NCBI GenBank assembly: GCA_965200175.1
Contig: OZ241345.1
Coordinates: 124,001 to 188,000 of the forward strand
DNA: 64,000 nucleotides
Direction: 5' to 3'
DNA from: Azophilus sp026709365
Lineage (GTDB): Bacteria; Pseudomonadota; Gammaproteobacteria; Pseudomonadales; Azotimanducaceae
The position numbers were made by a program, and so were the translations under genes. Shown piece after piece: positions 51,168 through 60,530 of the stretch (position 1 is the first letter of the stretch; each line of letters starts with the position of its first letter). The notes under the pieces are model-generated. The model was not told where the DNA came from. It searched no databases and worked only from the letters and a program-made list of their open reading frames with translations.

Positions 51168-52876
51168 GACTCGGCGTCCCGCCCGCTGTCGTCGCGTCCG
51201 GCGTCCCCCTCCATTTGCGCCTTGATGAGATCTCCCAAGGTGCCCGCCTTCACGCGCTCGCCCTCCTTCTTGCGGTGCTCGCGCACCGCCGCCCGCTCCT
51301 CGTCAATGGCTTTGGCCTTGAGCGAGAGGCTGATGTTGCGGTTCTTGCGGTCCACGCTGATGATCTTGAGCGACAGCTCCTGGCCTTCGGACAATTCCTT
51401 GCGAGTGTCCTCCACCCGGTCGATGCTGATCTCCGATGCCTTCAGCACGCCGGTCACTTCCTCAGCCAGGCGGATGACCGCTTCCTTCGGCTCAATGCTC
51501 TCCACCACGCCGTTGACCACCGATCCACGGTCGTTGACGGTGACGAAGTCCGAGAACGGATCCTGATCGAGCTGCTTGATGCCCAAGGCGATGCGCTCGC
51601 GCACCGGATCGATGGAGAGGATCACGGTATCGATCTCCTCGCCGCGGCTGTAGCGGCGCACCGCGGTCTCGCCGGGTTCGTTCCAGGCGATGTCGGAAAG
51701 ATAGACCAGCCCGTCGATGTCCCCCTCAAGGCCCACGAAGATGCCGAAGTCGGTGATCGACTTGATCTTGCCGCGGATGCGGTCGCCCTTGGCTTGCTTG
51801 GCCGCGAACTCATCCCACGGATTGGTGCGGCATTGCTTGATGCCCAGCGAGATGCGTCGGCGCTCCTCGTCGATGTCGAGCACCATGACCTCCACCTCGT
51901 CGCCCACGCTGACCACCTTGGAGGGATGCACGTTCTTGTTGGTCCAGTCCATTTCCGAAACATGCACCAAGCCTTCAACCCCTTCCTCGATTTCCGCGAA
52001 GCAACCGTATTCGGTGAGGTTGGTGACGGTGGCGAACACCCGCGAGCCTTCCGCGTAGCGACGGGTCAGCTGCGTCCAGGGGTCGTCGCCCAACTGCTTC
52101 ATGCCGAGGCTGACCCGGTTCTTCTCGCGGTCGAACTTGAGGATGCGCACTTGGATTTCGTCGCCGATCGCCACCATCTCGCTGGGATGGCGAATGCGCC
52201 GCCAAGCCATGTCGGTGATGTGCAGCAGGCCATCGACGCCGCCAAGATCGACGAAGGCGCCGTAGTCGGTCAGGTTCTTGACCACGCCCTTGACGTCCTG
52301 GCCCTCCTGCAGGGACTTGAGCAGCGCTTCGCGCTCCTCGCTGTTCTCCTGCTCAAGCACCGCGCGCCGCGAGACCACGACGTTGTTGCGCTTTTGGTCG
52401 AGCTTGATGACCTGGAACTCCAATGGCCGGCCCTCCAAATGGGCCGTCTCGCGCAGGGGACGGATGTCCACCAGCGAACCGGGCAGGAAGGCGCGGATGT
52501 CGTTGACGTCAACGGTGAAGCCGCCCTTGACCTTGCCGTTGATGACGCCGTTGATGACTTGCGTCTTTTCAAAGGCATCCTCCAGCATCTCCCACGTCTC
52601 GGCCCGCTTGGCCTTCTCGCGGGACAGCCGGGTCTCGCCCCAGCCGTCATCCACGACCTCCATCGCCACCTTGACCTGGTCGCCGATGGAGAGCGCGAAA
52701 TCGCCGGTCTCGTTAAGGAACTGGCTTTTGGGGATGATCCCCTCGGACTTCAGGCCGGCGTGGACGACGACCCACTCGTTGTCGATATCGACCACCGTGC
52801 CGGTGACGATGGAGCCGGGCGCCATCTCGATGGTGCCTAGGCTCTCCTCAAATATTTCAGCAAAACTTTCGCTCAT
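51164..52876 (-). CDS. rpsA: 30S ribosomal protein S1
   Basis: S1 holds mRNA on the ribosome. 570 residues with six S1 (OB-fold) repeats: the first two (about 20-180) bind the ribosome, four RNA-binding repeats follow, each with patterns such as GVVKNLTDYGAFVDLGGVDGLLHITDMAW, read as YGAFVDLGGVDGLLHI. The C-terminal tail is Asp/Ser-rich (DAGRDDSGRDAES). The ATG overlaps the cmk stop. Length is slightly more than E. coli's 557. Confidence 0.97.
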   Translation of the reverse strand: MSESFAEIFEESLGTIEMAPGSIVTGTVVDIDNEWVVVHAGLKSEGIIPKSQFLNETGDFALSIGDQVKVAMEVVDDGWGETRLSREKAKRAETWEMLEDAFEKTQVINGVINGKVKGGFTVDVNDIRAFLPGSLVDIRPLRETAHLEGRPLEFQVIKLDQKRNNVVVSRRAVLEQENSEEREALLKSLQEGQDVKGVVKNLTDYGAFVDLGGVDGLLHITDMAWRRIRHPSEMVAIGDEIQVRILKFDREKNRVSLGMKQLGDDPWTQLTRRYAEGSRVFATVTNLTEYGCFAEIEEGVEGLVHVSEMDWTNKNVHPSKVVSVGDEVEVMVLDIDEERRRISLGIKQCRTNPWDEFAAKQAKGDRIRGKIKSITDFGIFVGLEGDIDGLVYLSDIAWNEPGETAVRRYSRGEEIDTVILSIDPVRERIALGIKQLDQDPFSDFVTVNDRGSVVNGVVESIEPKEAVIRLAEEVTGVLKASEISIDRVEDTRKELSEGQELSLKIISVDRKNRNISLSLKAKAIDEERAAVREHRKKEGERVKAGTLGDLIKAQMEGDAGRDDSGRDAES

Positions 52877-53652
52877 GCTTTTGGTTTTGACGCCGCGCGG
52901 GGATGGGGTGCGCGACCGCTCCTTGGGTTGGTTGATGTCTTGCGCTGCTCCTGGCTGGCAACCGGCGGGGCTTCGGCCAGCCCGCGCTCGCGGGCCAAGT
53001 CCAAGGCCTGCCGCAACACGTCGGCGATGGCCATGTGAGTGCTGTCGATGATGACCGCATCACTGGCCGGCCGCAGCGGCGAGGCAGCGCGCCTTTCGTC
53101 CCGCTCATCCCGATCCCGGATGTTGGCGAGGACTTTGCGCAAGTTAACAGCGACTCCCTTGTTTCTCAACTGTTTATGGCGCCTTTGCGCTCGCTCCTCG
53201 ACGCTGGCGTCGAGGAATATCTTGAGTTCGGCGCCTGGAAACACCACCGTGCCCATGTCGCGCCCGTCGGCGACCAGGCCCGATGTCCCGTCGGCCGCCC
53301 GGCGCTGCTGGTCGAGGATCGCTTGGCGCACTTGCGGGTGCCGGGCCGCCTCGGAGGCGGCAGCGGCAACCGCCTCGTCGCGGATCCGTTGCGAAAGATC
53401 AATGCCGTCGGCCCCGATGCGCCCGCCGGCCAGCTTAATCTCCAGGCCTTGGGCCAAGCTCGCCAGCGCCGCTTCATTGTCGGTGGCCACTCCCCGCTCA
53501 AGCGCCACGGCGCCAATCACTCGGTACAGGGCCCCGCTGTCGAGGTAGCGCCAGCCCAAGCGCTCGGCCAAGGCGGTGGCCAGCGATCCCTTGCCGGAGC
53601 CGCTTGGGCCATCCACGCAAATCACCGGCGCGGAAAGGTGGCGATCAGTCAC
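52873..53652 (-). CDS. cmk: Cytidylate kinase
   Basis: Cmk phosphorylates CMP and dCMP. GTG start at 53652, 259 residues, longer than the usual 225-230. VDGPSGSGKGSLATALAERLGW is the P-loop region (GPSGSGKGS), YLDSGALYRVIG the NMP-binding motif, and DGRDMGTVVFPGAELKIFLDAS follows. The C-terminal 30 residues (after ADVLRQALDLARERG) are an extra basic tail. Start and stop both overlap neighbours (GTGA with tyrA, ATGA with rpsA). aroA, often directly upstream, is missing. Confidence 0.95.
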   Translation of the reverse strand: MTDRHLSAPVICVDGPSGSGKGSLATALAERLGWRYLDSGALYRVIGAVALERGVATDNEAALASLAQGLEIKLAGGRIGADGIDLSQRIRDEAVAAAASEAARHPQVRQAILDQQRRAADGTSGLVADGRDMGTVVFPGAELKIFLDASVEERAQRRHKQLRNKGVAVNLRKVLANIRDRDERDERRAASPLRPASDAVIIDSTHMAIADVLRQALDLARERGLAEAPPVASQEQRKTSTNPRSGRAPHPRAASKPKA

Positions 53653-54467
53653 CGGTCAAGACGGGGCAAGCGTTGGCCGGCCGCATCGATGAGGGCTTGC
53701 AGCGCCTCCCGGTCGTCGTTGCCCAAGGCGCGCTCAAAGCGGCCCAGCGAGTCCTTGAATGCGGCCAGCGCCTCGATCAGGGGGCCGCGATTCAGGCCAA
53801 GAATGCTCGCCCAAAGGCCGGGGGCGGCGGTGCCGATGCGGGTGAAGTCGTCGAACCCTCCGCCGGTATGCGACAGATGGCCGGCCTCCACTCGATCCAG
53901 GTAGGCGAAGGCCAGCAGATGCGGCAGGTGGCTGGTGACGGCCAGTATCCGGTCGTGGTCTTGGGCGCTCATCAGTTGCGCCCGCGCCCCCACGCCGCGC
54001 CACAGGGCGAGAACTTGCTCGATGGCTGCGGGATCGGTTTCCGGCGCCGGGGTCAACACGGCTTGGCGGCCGGCGAAGAGCTCGGCATCGGCAGCCTCTG
54101 GGCCGCTGCGTTCGGAGCCGGCGATGGGATGGCAGGGCACGTAGCGCGGCGGCAGGGCGCTGCCGCGCGCCTTGAGCGATTCGATGATGGGCGCCTTGAC
54201 GCTGCCGGCGTCGAACAGCGTCCCTGGATGGTCGGCCAGCCGGCGCACCCAGTCGGCGATGCCATCGACCGGGACGGCCAGCAGCACTGCTGCCGCATCC
54301 CGAGGAACGGCATCCACCACTTGGTCGATCAGGCTGAGGCGCAGCGCCGCCGCCGCGTTTTCGGCATTCGCGTCCAAGCCGACAATGTGGTTGCTGAGCC
54401 CCCGGCGGCGGGCGGCCTTGGCGAAGGAGGCGCCGATCAGGCCGGTGCCGACCACGGCGAGCTTCAC
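53649..54467 (-). CDS. tyrA: Prephenate dehydrogenase (TyrA family)
   Basis: TyrA oxidatively decarboxylates prephenate (or arogenate) for tyrosine synthesis. GTG start at 54467, 272 residues. VVGTGLIGASFAKAARRRG is the NAD(P) site; HPIAGSERSGPEAAD and HLPHLLAFAY are family motifs; GGGFDDFTRIG is the C-terminal helix region. No ACT or AroA domain is attached, unlike the pseudomonad TyrA-AroA fusion. Overlaps: GTGA with hisC upstream and GTGA with cmk downstream. Confidence 0.93.
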   Translation of the reverse strand: MKLAVVGTGLIGASFAKAARRRGLSNHIVGLDANAENAAAALRLSLIDQVVDAVPRDAAAVLLAVPVDGIADWVRRLADHPGTLFDAGSVKAPIIESLKARGSALPPRYVPCHPIAGSERSGPEAADAELFAGRQAVLTPAPETDPAAIEQVLALWRGVGARAQLMSAQDHDRILAVTSHLPHLLAFAYLDRVEAGHLSHTGGGFDDFTRIGTAAPGLWASILGLNRGPLIEALAAFKDSLGRFERALGNDDREALQALIDAAGQRLPRLDR

Positions 54468-55549
54468 AGCACCTGCCCCAACGCCTCCAGAAAGCGCTGG
54501 TTTTCCTCGGGCAGGCCGACGCTGACCCGGATGTGGTTGGGCAGCCCGTATTCACGGATGCTGCGCACGATGACCCCGGACCGCAGCAGGGCCTCAAACA
54601 CCGGCTGGGCGTCCCGGCGCAGATCGACGCACAGGAAATTGCCCGCCGAAGGCAGCGGCGGATGGCCGAGTTGGCGAAGGCCAGCCTCCAGCGCCGCCAG
54701 CCCCTCGCGGTTCGCAGCGGCGCTCTCGGCCACGAAGGCGGTCTCGTCCAAGGCGGCTTCGGCGGCGGCCAAGCCCAAGCTGCCGACGTTGAACGGCTGC
54801 CGGGCGCGGTTCATCAGGTCGGCGGCCTGGGCGGAGCTGAGGGCGTAGCCGATGCGCAAGCCGGCTAGGGCGTGGATCTTGGAGAAGGTGCGGGTGACGA
54901 TCAGGTTCGGGTAGCGCTCCAGCAGCTTGCGGCCGTCGGGATGGTCGGGCGCATCGACGTATTCGGCGTAGGCCTCGTCGAGCACCGCCCACACCCGGGC
55001 CGGCAGCCGGTCCAGAAACGCGGTCAGCTCCCGCTCATTGACCGAGCTGCCAGTGGGATTGTTGGGGTTGGCGATGAAGACGATGCGGGTGGCGTCCGTG
55101 ACCCGGTCCAGCATGGCCTCCAGGTCGCAGCCGTAGCCCTTGGCGGGCACGGTGACCAAGTCGGCGCCGCAGCCGATGATCGCCAGCTTGTAAACGATGA
55201 AGCCGTGGGCGGACATGATGCCTTCCGTGCCCGGCTCCAAGGTGAACTTGGCGGCCAGCTCCAGCACATCGTTGGAGCCGTTGCCAAGCGTGATGCGGTG
55301 CGGCTCAAGGTCGTGATGGATGGCCAGCCGCCGCTTCAGGGCGTGGCCGTTGGCATCGGGATAGCGGGACAGCTCGCCCATGGCGCCCTGAATGCGCTCG
55401 CGCACCGCGGGCGCGGGGCCGCGCGGGTTTTCGTTGCTGGCGAGCTTTGCCACCTGCGCAAGGCCCAGCTCCCGCGCCACCTCGTCGATGGGCTTCCCCG
55501 GCTGATAGGGGCTCAGGCTGGCGATGTTGGGGTTGACTGGCGCGCTCAT
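54464..55549 (-). CDS. hisC: Histidinol-phosphate/aromatic aminotransferase
   Basis: This is a PLP aminotransferase of 361 residues from the ATG at 55549; a GTG three bases earlier is possible. YQPGKPIDEVARELGL and LASNENPRGPAP open the family, FIANPNNPTGS the substrate loop, and TRTFSKIHALAGLRIGY carries the PLP Lys. In this cluster the enzyme often serves phenylalanine/tyrosine synthesis as well as histidine synthesis (inference from context). The ATG shares a base with the pheA stop (TGATG). Confidence 0.93.
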   Translation of the reverse strand: MSAPVNPNIASLSPYQPGKPIDEVARELGLAQVAKLASNENPRGPAPAVRERIQGAMGELSRYPDANGHALKRRLAIHHDLEPHRITLGNGSNDVLELAAKFTLEPGTEGIMSAHGFIVYKLAIIGCGADLVTVPAKGYGCDLEAMLDRVTDATRIVFIANPNNPTGSSVNERELTAFLDRLPARVWAVLDEAYAEYVDAPDHPDGRKLLERYPNLIVTRTFSKIHALAGLRIGYALSSAQAADLMNRARQPFNVGSLGLAAAEAALDETAFVAESAAANREGLAALEAGLRQLGHPPLPSAGNFLCVDLRRDAQPVFEALLRSGVIVRSIREYGLPNHIRVSVGLPEENQRFLEALGQVL

Positions 55550-56658
55550 CACATCACCGAGCGGGGGTAGCAGCCGAGGATGCGAACCTCCAGGGCCACT
55601 TGCGCCACCTCATCCAAGGCTTGGCGCACGATGGGCTGCTCGGCGTGGCCGTCGAAGTCGATGAAGAAGACGTAGGACCAGTCCCCGGAGCGGGCCGGAC
55701 GGGTTTCGATGCGGGTCAGGGAGATCCCGTGCCGATGGAAGGGCTCCAGCACCCGAAACAGGGCGCCCGGCTCGTTCCTGGTTGACACCAGGATGGAGGA
55801 CTTGTCCTGTCCGCTCGGCCCCACGTCCTGGCGGCCGAGCACCAGGAAGCGGGTCTTGTTGTCCGGCAGGTCCTCGATGCTCCTCGCCAACACCTTCAAG
55901 CCGTAGCGGTCGGCCGCCATCTCCCCGGCGATGGCGCCCCAAGTCGGGTCTTGGGCGACCCGCAGCGCCGCCTCGGCGTTGCTGGCCACCGCCACGCGCT
56001 CGATGCCCGGGCAGTGGGTGTCGAGCCAGCCTCGGCATTGGGCTAGGGATTGGGCGTGCGAGACGATGCCGGCCAGCCCCTCGAGGGCGTCGCCGCGGTC
56101 CTTGTGGACGATGAAGGCGTGGTGGATGGGCAGCTCCACCTCGGCGCAGATGCGCACCTTCCGGGGGAACTCCATGAAGCAGTCCAGGGTGTGGTTGACC
56201 ATGCCCTCAGTGGAGTTCTCGACCGGCACGACCCCGAAATGGACCCCGCCGTTCTCCACTTCGCGGAACACCTCATCGATGGCGGCCAGCGGACGGGTTC
56301 CGGCAAAGTGGCCGAATTGGGCCAGTGCCGCCATTTCGGTGTAGGTGCCGGCCGGACCCAGGTAGGCCACGCTGAGCGGCTGCTCCAAGGACAGGCAGCA
56401 GGAAATGATCTCGCGGAAGAGGCGGGCAATGTCGTCGTCGGAGAGCGGGCCTTGGTTGCGCGCCCTCAAGGCGTTCAGGATCTGCGCCTCCCGCTCGGGT
56501 CGATAGTAAACCGGCGGCTCGCCGCCCGGCGCGGCCTGCTTGATGCGCCCCACTTCGAGGGCTAGGCTGGCGCGCTCGTTGAGCAGTTTCTGCAACTCCG
56601 CGTCGATCGCGTCAATGCGTTCGCGCAGGGGTGCCAGCGCCGTGTTATCCGCACTCAT
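55549..56658 (-). CDS. pheA: Chorismate mutase/prephenate dehydratase (P-protein)
   Basis: This bifunctional enzyme makes phenylpyruvate. 369 residues: an AroQ chorismate mutase domain (about 5-90, LRERIDAIDAELQKLLNERASLA), a dehydratase domain beginning AYLGPAGTYTEMAA with ENSTEGMVNHTLD, and a C-terminal ACT domain (GALFRVLEPFHRHGISLTRIETRP) that binds phenylalanine for feedback. The ATG has a GGGGGG ribosome site. It is 93 bases after serC, the only loose junction in the chain; a partial copy of its start lies at the serC stop. Confidence 0.95.
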   Translation of the reverse strand: MSADNTALAPLRERIDAIDAELQKLLNERASLALEVGRIKQAAPGGEPPVYYRPEREAQILNALRARNQGPLSDDDIARLFREIISCCLSLEQPLSVAYLGPAGTYTEMAALAQFGHFAGTRPLAAIDEVFREVENGGVHFGVVPVENSTEGMVNHTLDCFMEFPRKVRICAEVELPIHHAFIVHKDRGDALEGLAGIVSHAQSLAQCRGWLDTHCPGIERVAVASNAEAALRVAQDPTWGAIAGEMAADRYGLKVLARSIEDLPDNKTRFLVLGRQDVGPSGQDKSSILVSTRNEPGALFRVLEPFHRHGISLTRIETRPARSGDWSYVFFIDFDGHAEQPIVRQALDEVAQVALEVRILGCYPRSVM

Positions 56659-56756
56659 GCGAATCCCCCCGCAAATGCTTCATGGCGTGACCCGCCGCCG
56701 TTGCCGCCGGTCTGGGCACGGCGTTGTGGAGGAGCGCCCTGCTATCCGCACTCATG
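56646..56756. repeat. Direct repeat bracketing the serC-pheA gap
   Basis: TATCCGCACTCATG occurs at 56646-56659 (pheA start) and 56743-56756 (serC stop), 97 bases apart. On the minus strand both copies read ATGAGTGCGGATA, and similarity continues for several bases. The second copy turns the serC stop into an ATGA with a false pheA start. Confidence 0.65.
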
Positions 56757-57912
56757 TGGACTCCCGCTCGAATTCGTTCATGTAATCCACCAACGCCGTC
56801 ACCGCCGCTTCGGGGACGGCATTGTAGAGGCTGGCCCGCATGCCGCCGACGCTGCGGTGGCCTTTGAGGTTGGTCAGGCCCCGCGCCTTGGCGCCTTCGA
56901 GAAAGGCGGCGTCGAGGCGGGGTTCGGCCAAGGTGAAGGGCACGTTCATCAGCGATCGGTCGGCGACGGCGACCGGCGAGTGATAGAAGTTGCTGGCGTC
57001 CACAGCTGCGTAAAGCTGCCTTGCCTTGGCCTCATTGCGCGCCGCGATGCCCGCAAGTCCGCCAAGGCCGCGCAGCCACTTGAAGACTAGGCCGGCCACG
57101 TACCAAGCGAAGGTGGGCGGCGTGTTGGACATGGAGCCGGCCTTGGCCTGCACGGCGTAGTCGAGCATCGCGGGCGTGTGCGCCGCCGCCCGGCCGAGCA
57201 GGTCGTCGCGCGCGACCACCAAGGTCAGGCCCGCCGGGCCGACGTTCTTCTGGGCGCCGGCGTAGATCAGCCCGAACCGGGTCACGTCGATGGGCCGCGA
57301 GAGCAGTTCGGAGGAAAGGTCGGCGACCAGCGGAGCGTCGCAGTCGGGATAGCTGTGGAACTGCACGCCGCCAATGGTCTCGTTGCCGCAGATGTGCAGG
57401 TAGGCGGCGTCGCCGTCCAGCTGCCAGGCTTCGAGCGGCGGGATCCGGTTGAAGCCCTCGGCGGCGGAGGTGGCCGCCACGTTCACGTTGCAGTGGCGCC
57501 GCGCCTCCTTGATGGCCTTGGTTGACCAGGAGCCGGTCTCCACGTAGTCCGCGCCCGCCTTGCCGCCCAGCAGGTTCAGCGGCACGGCGGCGAACTGGGT
57601 GGTGGCCCCCCCTTGCAGGAACAGCAGCCGGTAGTCGTCCGGCGCGCCGAGCAGGGTGCGCAGGTCGGCCTCGGCGGTCTCGGCGATCTCGATGAACTCA
57701 GGGCTTCGGTGGCTCATCTCCATCACCGACATGCCGCTGCCGCGGTAGTCGAGCAGCTCCTCGCGCACTTGGTTGAGCACGGCTTCGGGCAATGCCGCTG
57801 GTCCCGCCGAGAAATTGAAGACTCGACCAGCCCCGCCCTTGGCGTCGCGGTCGCCGGGCGCAACCGTTGGCTCGCTCGAAGGCTGCCCTGGGCGATCGGA
57901 GAAGTCAGCCAT
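56752..57912 (-). CDS. serC: Phosphoserine aminotransferase
   Basis: SerC makes phosphoserine (serine synthesis) and acts in pyridoxal phosphate synthesis. 386 residues, about 25 more than usual because of an N-terminal tail (SDRPGQPSSEPTVAPGDRDAKG) before VFNFSAGPAALP. SGMSVMEMSHRSPEF, FLQGGATTQF and AGAQKNVGPAGL (PLP Lys) are family signatures; GGMRASLYNA is at the end. The start overlaps the gyrA stop by eight bases. Confidence 0.95.
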   Translation of the reverse strand: MADFSDRPGQPSSEPTVAPGDRDAKGGAGRVFNFSAGPAALPEAVLNQVREELLDYRGSGMSVMEMSHRSPEFIEIAETAEADLRTLLGAPDDYRLLFLQGGATTQFAAVPLNLLGGKAGADYVETGSWSTKAIKEARRHCNVNVAATSAAEGFNRIPPLEAWQLDGDAAYLHICGNETIGGVQFHSYPDCDAPLVADLSSELLSRPIDVTRFGLIYAGAQKNVGPAGLTLVVARDDLLGRAAAHTPAMLDYAVQAKAGSMSNTPPTFAWYVAGLVFKWLRGLGGLAGIAARNEAKARQLYAAVDASNFYHSPVAVADRSLMNVPFTLAEPRLDAAFLEGAKARGLTNLKGHRSVGGMRASLYNAVPEAAVTALVDYMNEFEREST

Positions 57913-60475
57913 CTTCGGGGCCGTCCCCGTTCAAGCTGGCCTCCGCGATGCGGGCGACGCTGTTGAGCCGCTCCTCGCCGCGCAGGTTGATCAGCCGCAC
58001 GCCCTGGGCGTTGCGGCTGATGATCGAGATGCCCTGGGTGCCGGTGCGCACCAAGGTGCCCATGTCGCTGATGAGCATGAGTTCATCGCCTTCGAACGCC
58101 TGCACGGCGGCGACCAGCTCGCCGTTGCGCTGGCTGGCCTTCATGGCGATCACGCCCTGGGCACCGCGCCCCTTGGCCGGGAACTCGCTGATCCGGGTGC
58201 GCTTGCCGTAGCCGTTGGCGCTGGCCGTCAGCAAGTGGCCGTCCGCGGCGGGGATCACCAGCGAGATCACCCGCTGGCCGCCCCGCAGGCGAATGCCCCG
58301 CACGCCCCGGGCGGTGCGTCCCATGGCGCGGACGTCCGACTCCGCAAAGCGCGCCGCCTTGCCGGAGCTGGCGGTCAGCAGCACGTCACAGCGGCCGTCG
58401 GTGATGGCGGCGCCCACCAGGGTGTCGCCCTCGGCTAGCCCCAAGGCGATCAGGCCGCTGGGGCGGGGTCGGGAGAATTGCGAGAGCTCGGTCTTCTTGA
58501 CGGTGCCGTCGGCGGTGGCCATGAACACGAAGCGGTCATCGTCGAACTGGCTCACCGGCAGGAACGACGTCAGGCGCTCGCCTTGCTCAAGGGGCAGCAG
58601 GTTGATCAGCGGCTGCCCCTTGGCGTTGCGGCTGCCTTGGGGGATGCGGAACACGCGCAGCCAATAGACCTTGCCCCGGTTGGAAAAGCACAGCAGGGTG
58701 TCGTGGCTGTTGGCGATCAAAAGGTGCTCGACGAAGTCCTCGTCGCGCACCGAGGCGGCCACCTTGCCGCGCCCGCCCCGCCGCTGGGCCTGGTAAACGT
58801 CCAGCGGCTGGGTCTTGGCGTAGCCCTTGTGGGAGATGGTCACCACCAGATCCTCGACCGCGATCAGGTCCTCGGCCGACAGATCCTCATGGCTGGCGAC
58901 GATCTCGGTGCGGCGCTCGTCGCCGTAGGCGTCGAGCACGGCCGCAAGCTCCTCGCGAATGACCTGCGCCAGGCGCTCAGCGCTGCCCAGTATGGCTTCC
59001 AGCTCGCCGATCTCATCCAGAATGCCTTGGTAGTCGGCCATCAGCTTGTCCTGCTCCAAGGCGGTCAGCCGATGCAGGCGCAGGTCGAGAATCGCCTGGG
59101 CCTGGTCCGCGGACAGGTGATAGGCGCCGTCGCGCAGGCCGAACCCGTCACCCAAGCCCTCCGGACGGCAGGCGTCCGCCCCGGCCCGGGCGAGCAGCGC
59201 CTCGACGTTCTCCGAAACCCAGCCGCGGCCCATGAGGGCGTCGCGCGCCTCCGATGCCGATGGCGAGCTGCGGATCAGGTCGATGACCGCCTCAATGTTC
59301 GCCAGCGCCACCGCCTGGCCCTCAAGCAGGTGGCCGCGCCGCCGCGCCCGCCGCAGCAGGAACAGCGTGCGCCGGGTGACCACTTCCTTGCGGTGCTGCA
59401 GGAAGGCCTCCAGCATCTGCTTCAAGTTAAGCAGCCGCGGCTGACCGTCAACCAAGGCCACGCAGTTGATGCCAAAGACGGACTGCAGTTGGGTTTGGGC
59501 GTAGAGGTTGTTCAGCACCACTTCGCCCGGTTCGCCGCGGCGCAGTTCGATGACAATGCGCAGGCCGTCCTTGTCGGACTCGTCGCGCAGCTCGGTGATG
59601 CCCTCGATGCGCTTGTCCTTGACCAGCTCGGCGATCTTCTCGATCAGGCGCGATTTGTTGAGCTGGTAGGGGATCTCGGTGATGACGATGACGTCGCGCC
59701 CGCCCTTGTCGTCGCGCTGCACTTGCGCCCGGGCGCGGACGTGGATGCGGCCGCGCCCGGTTCGGTAGGCTTGGACGATGCCGGCGCGGCCGTTGATGAT
59801 GCCGGCGGTGGGGAAGTCCGGGCCCTGAATGTGCTCCATCAGACCATCGATGCTGATTTGCGGATCGTCCATCAAGGCCATGACGCCCGCCACCACCTCG
59901 TTCAGGTTGTGGGGCGGGATGTTGGTGGCCATGCCGACGGCGATGCCGGAGCTGCCGTTGACCAGCAGGTTGGGCACCCGGGTCGGCAGCACCTCGGGCA
60001 TGGTCAGGGTGTCGTCGTAGTTGGGCGTGAAGGGTACGGTCTCCTTGTCGAGGTCGGCCAGCAAGTCGGATGCCAGCCGCGCCATGCGCACCTCGGTGTA
60101 GCGCATGGCCGCCGGCGGGTCGCCGTCAACGGAGCCGAAGTTGCCTTGGCCGTCCACCAGCAGGTAGCGCATGGCGAAGGTCTGGGCCATCCGCACGACG
60201 GTGTCGTAGATGGCGACGTCGCCGTGCGGGTGGTACTTGCCCATGACGTCGCCGACCACCCGCGCCGACTTCATGTAGGGACGGCTGTGGGTGTTGTTCA
60301 GCTCGTTCATGGTGAACAGCACCCGGCGATGGACGGGCTTCAAGCCGTCGCGCACGTCCGGCAGGGCGCGGCCGACGATCACGCTCATCGCGTAGTCCAG
60401 ATAGGACTGGCGAAGCTCGTCCTCGATGTTGACGGGGAGTATTTCGCGCCCCTGGGCAGGGGTCATTTCAGACAT
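57905..60475 (-). CDS. gyrA: DNA gyrase subunit A
   Basis: GyrA is the DNA-cleaving subunit of gyrase. From the ATG at 60475 it has 856 residues; a TTG at 60493 is possible. LRQSYLDYAMSVIVGRALPD, GDVMGKYHPHG, and the catalytic Tyr126 in AAMRYTEVRMA (E. coli Tyr122) form the N-terminal half. The C-terminal wrapping domain has the GyrA box QRRGGRGK, so this is gyrase rather than topoisomerase IV. The residue equal to E. coli Ser83 is Val87, codon GTC, while Asp87 is kept (Asp91). It heads the operon. Confidence 0.97.
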   Translation of the reverse strand: MSEMTPAQGREILPVNIEDELRQSYLDYAMSVIVGRALPDVRDGLKPVHRRVLFTMNELNNTHSRPYMKSARVVGDVMGKYHPHGDVAIYDTVVRMAQTFAMRYLLVDGQGNFGSVDGDPPAAMRYTEVRMARLASDLLADLDKETVPFTPNYDDTLTMPEVLPTRVPNLLVNGSSGIAVGMATNIPPHNLNEVVAGVMALMDDPQISIDGLMEHIQGPDFPTAGIINGRAGIVQAYRTGRGRIHVRARAQVQRDDKGGRDVIVITEIPYQLNKSRLIEKIAELVKDKRIEGITELRDESDKDGLRIVIELRRGEPGEVVLNNLYAQTQLQSVFGINCVALVDGQPRLLNLKQMLEAFLQHRKEVVTRRTLFLLRRARRRGHLLEGQAVALANIEAVIDLIRSSPSASEARDALMGRGWVSENVEALLARAGADACRPEGLGDGFGLRDGAYHLSADQAQAILDLRLHRLTALEQDKLMADYQGILDEIGELEAILGSAERLAQVIREELAAVLDAYGDERRTEIVASHEDLSAEDLIAVEDLVVTISHKGYAKTQPLDVYQAQRRGGRGKVAASVRDEDFVEHLLIANSHDTLLCFSNRGKVYWLRVFRIPQGSRNAKGQPLINLLPLEQGERLTSFLPVSQFDDDRFVFMATADGTVKKTELSQFSRPRPSGLIALGLAEGDTLVGAAITDGRCDVLLTASSGKAARFAESDVRAMGRTARGVRGIRLRGGQRVISLVIPAADGHLLTASANGYGKRTRISEFPAKGRGAQGVIAMKASQRNGELVAAVQAFEGDELMLISDMGTLVRTGTQGISIISRNAQGVRLINLRGEERLNSVARIAEASLNGDGPEDG

Positions 60476-60502
60476 GGAGATGCGGTTCCCCAAAGGGCGC
60501 GA

Positions 60503-60530
60503 ATTTTAGCACGGACTGATGCCCTGAAAG
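60503..60530 (-). promoter_or_regulatory. gyrA: Promoter of gyrA
   Basis: On the minus strand TGCTAAAAT gives an extended -10 (TAAAAT at 60508-60503), with CTTTCA 16 bases upstream as a weak -35. Start of transcription is predicted about 20 bases before the ATG. A GGGGAA ribosome site follows. Confidence 0.4.
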
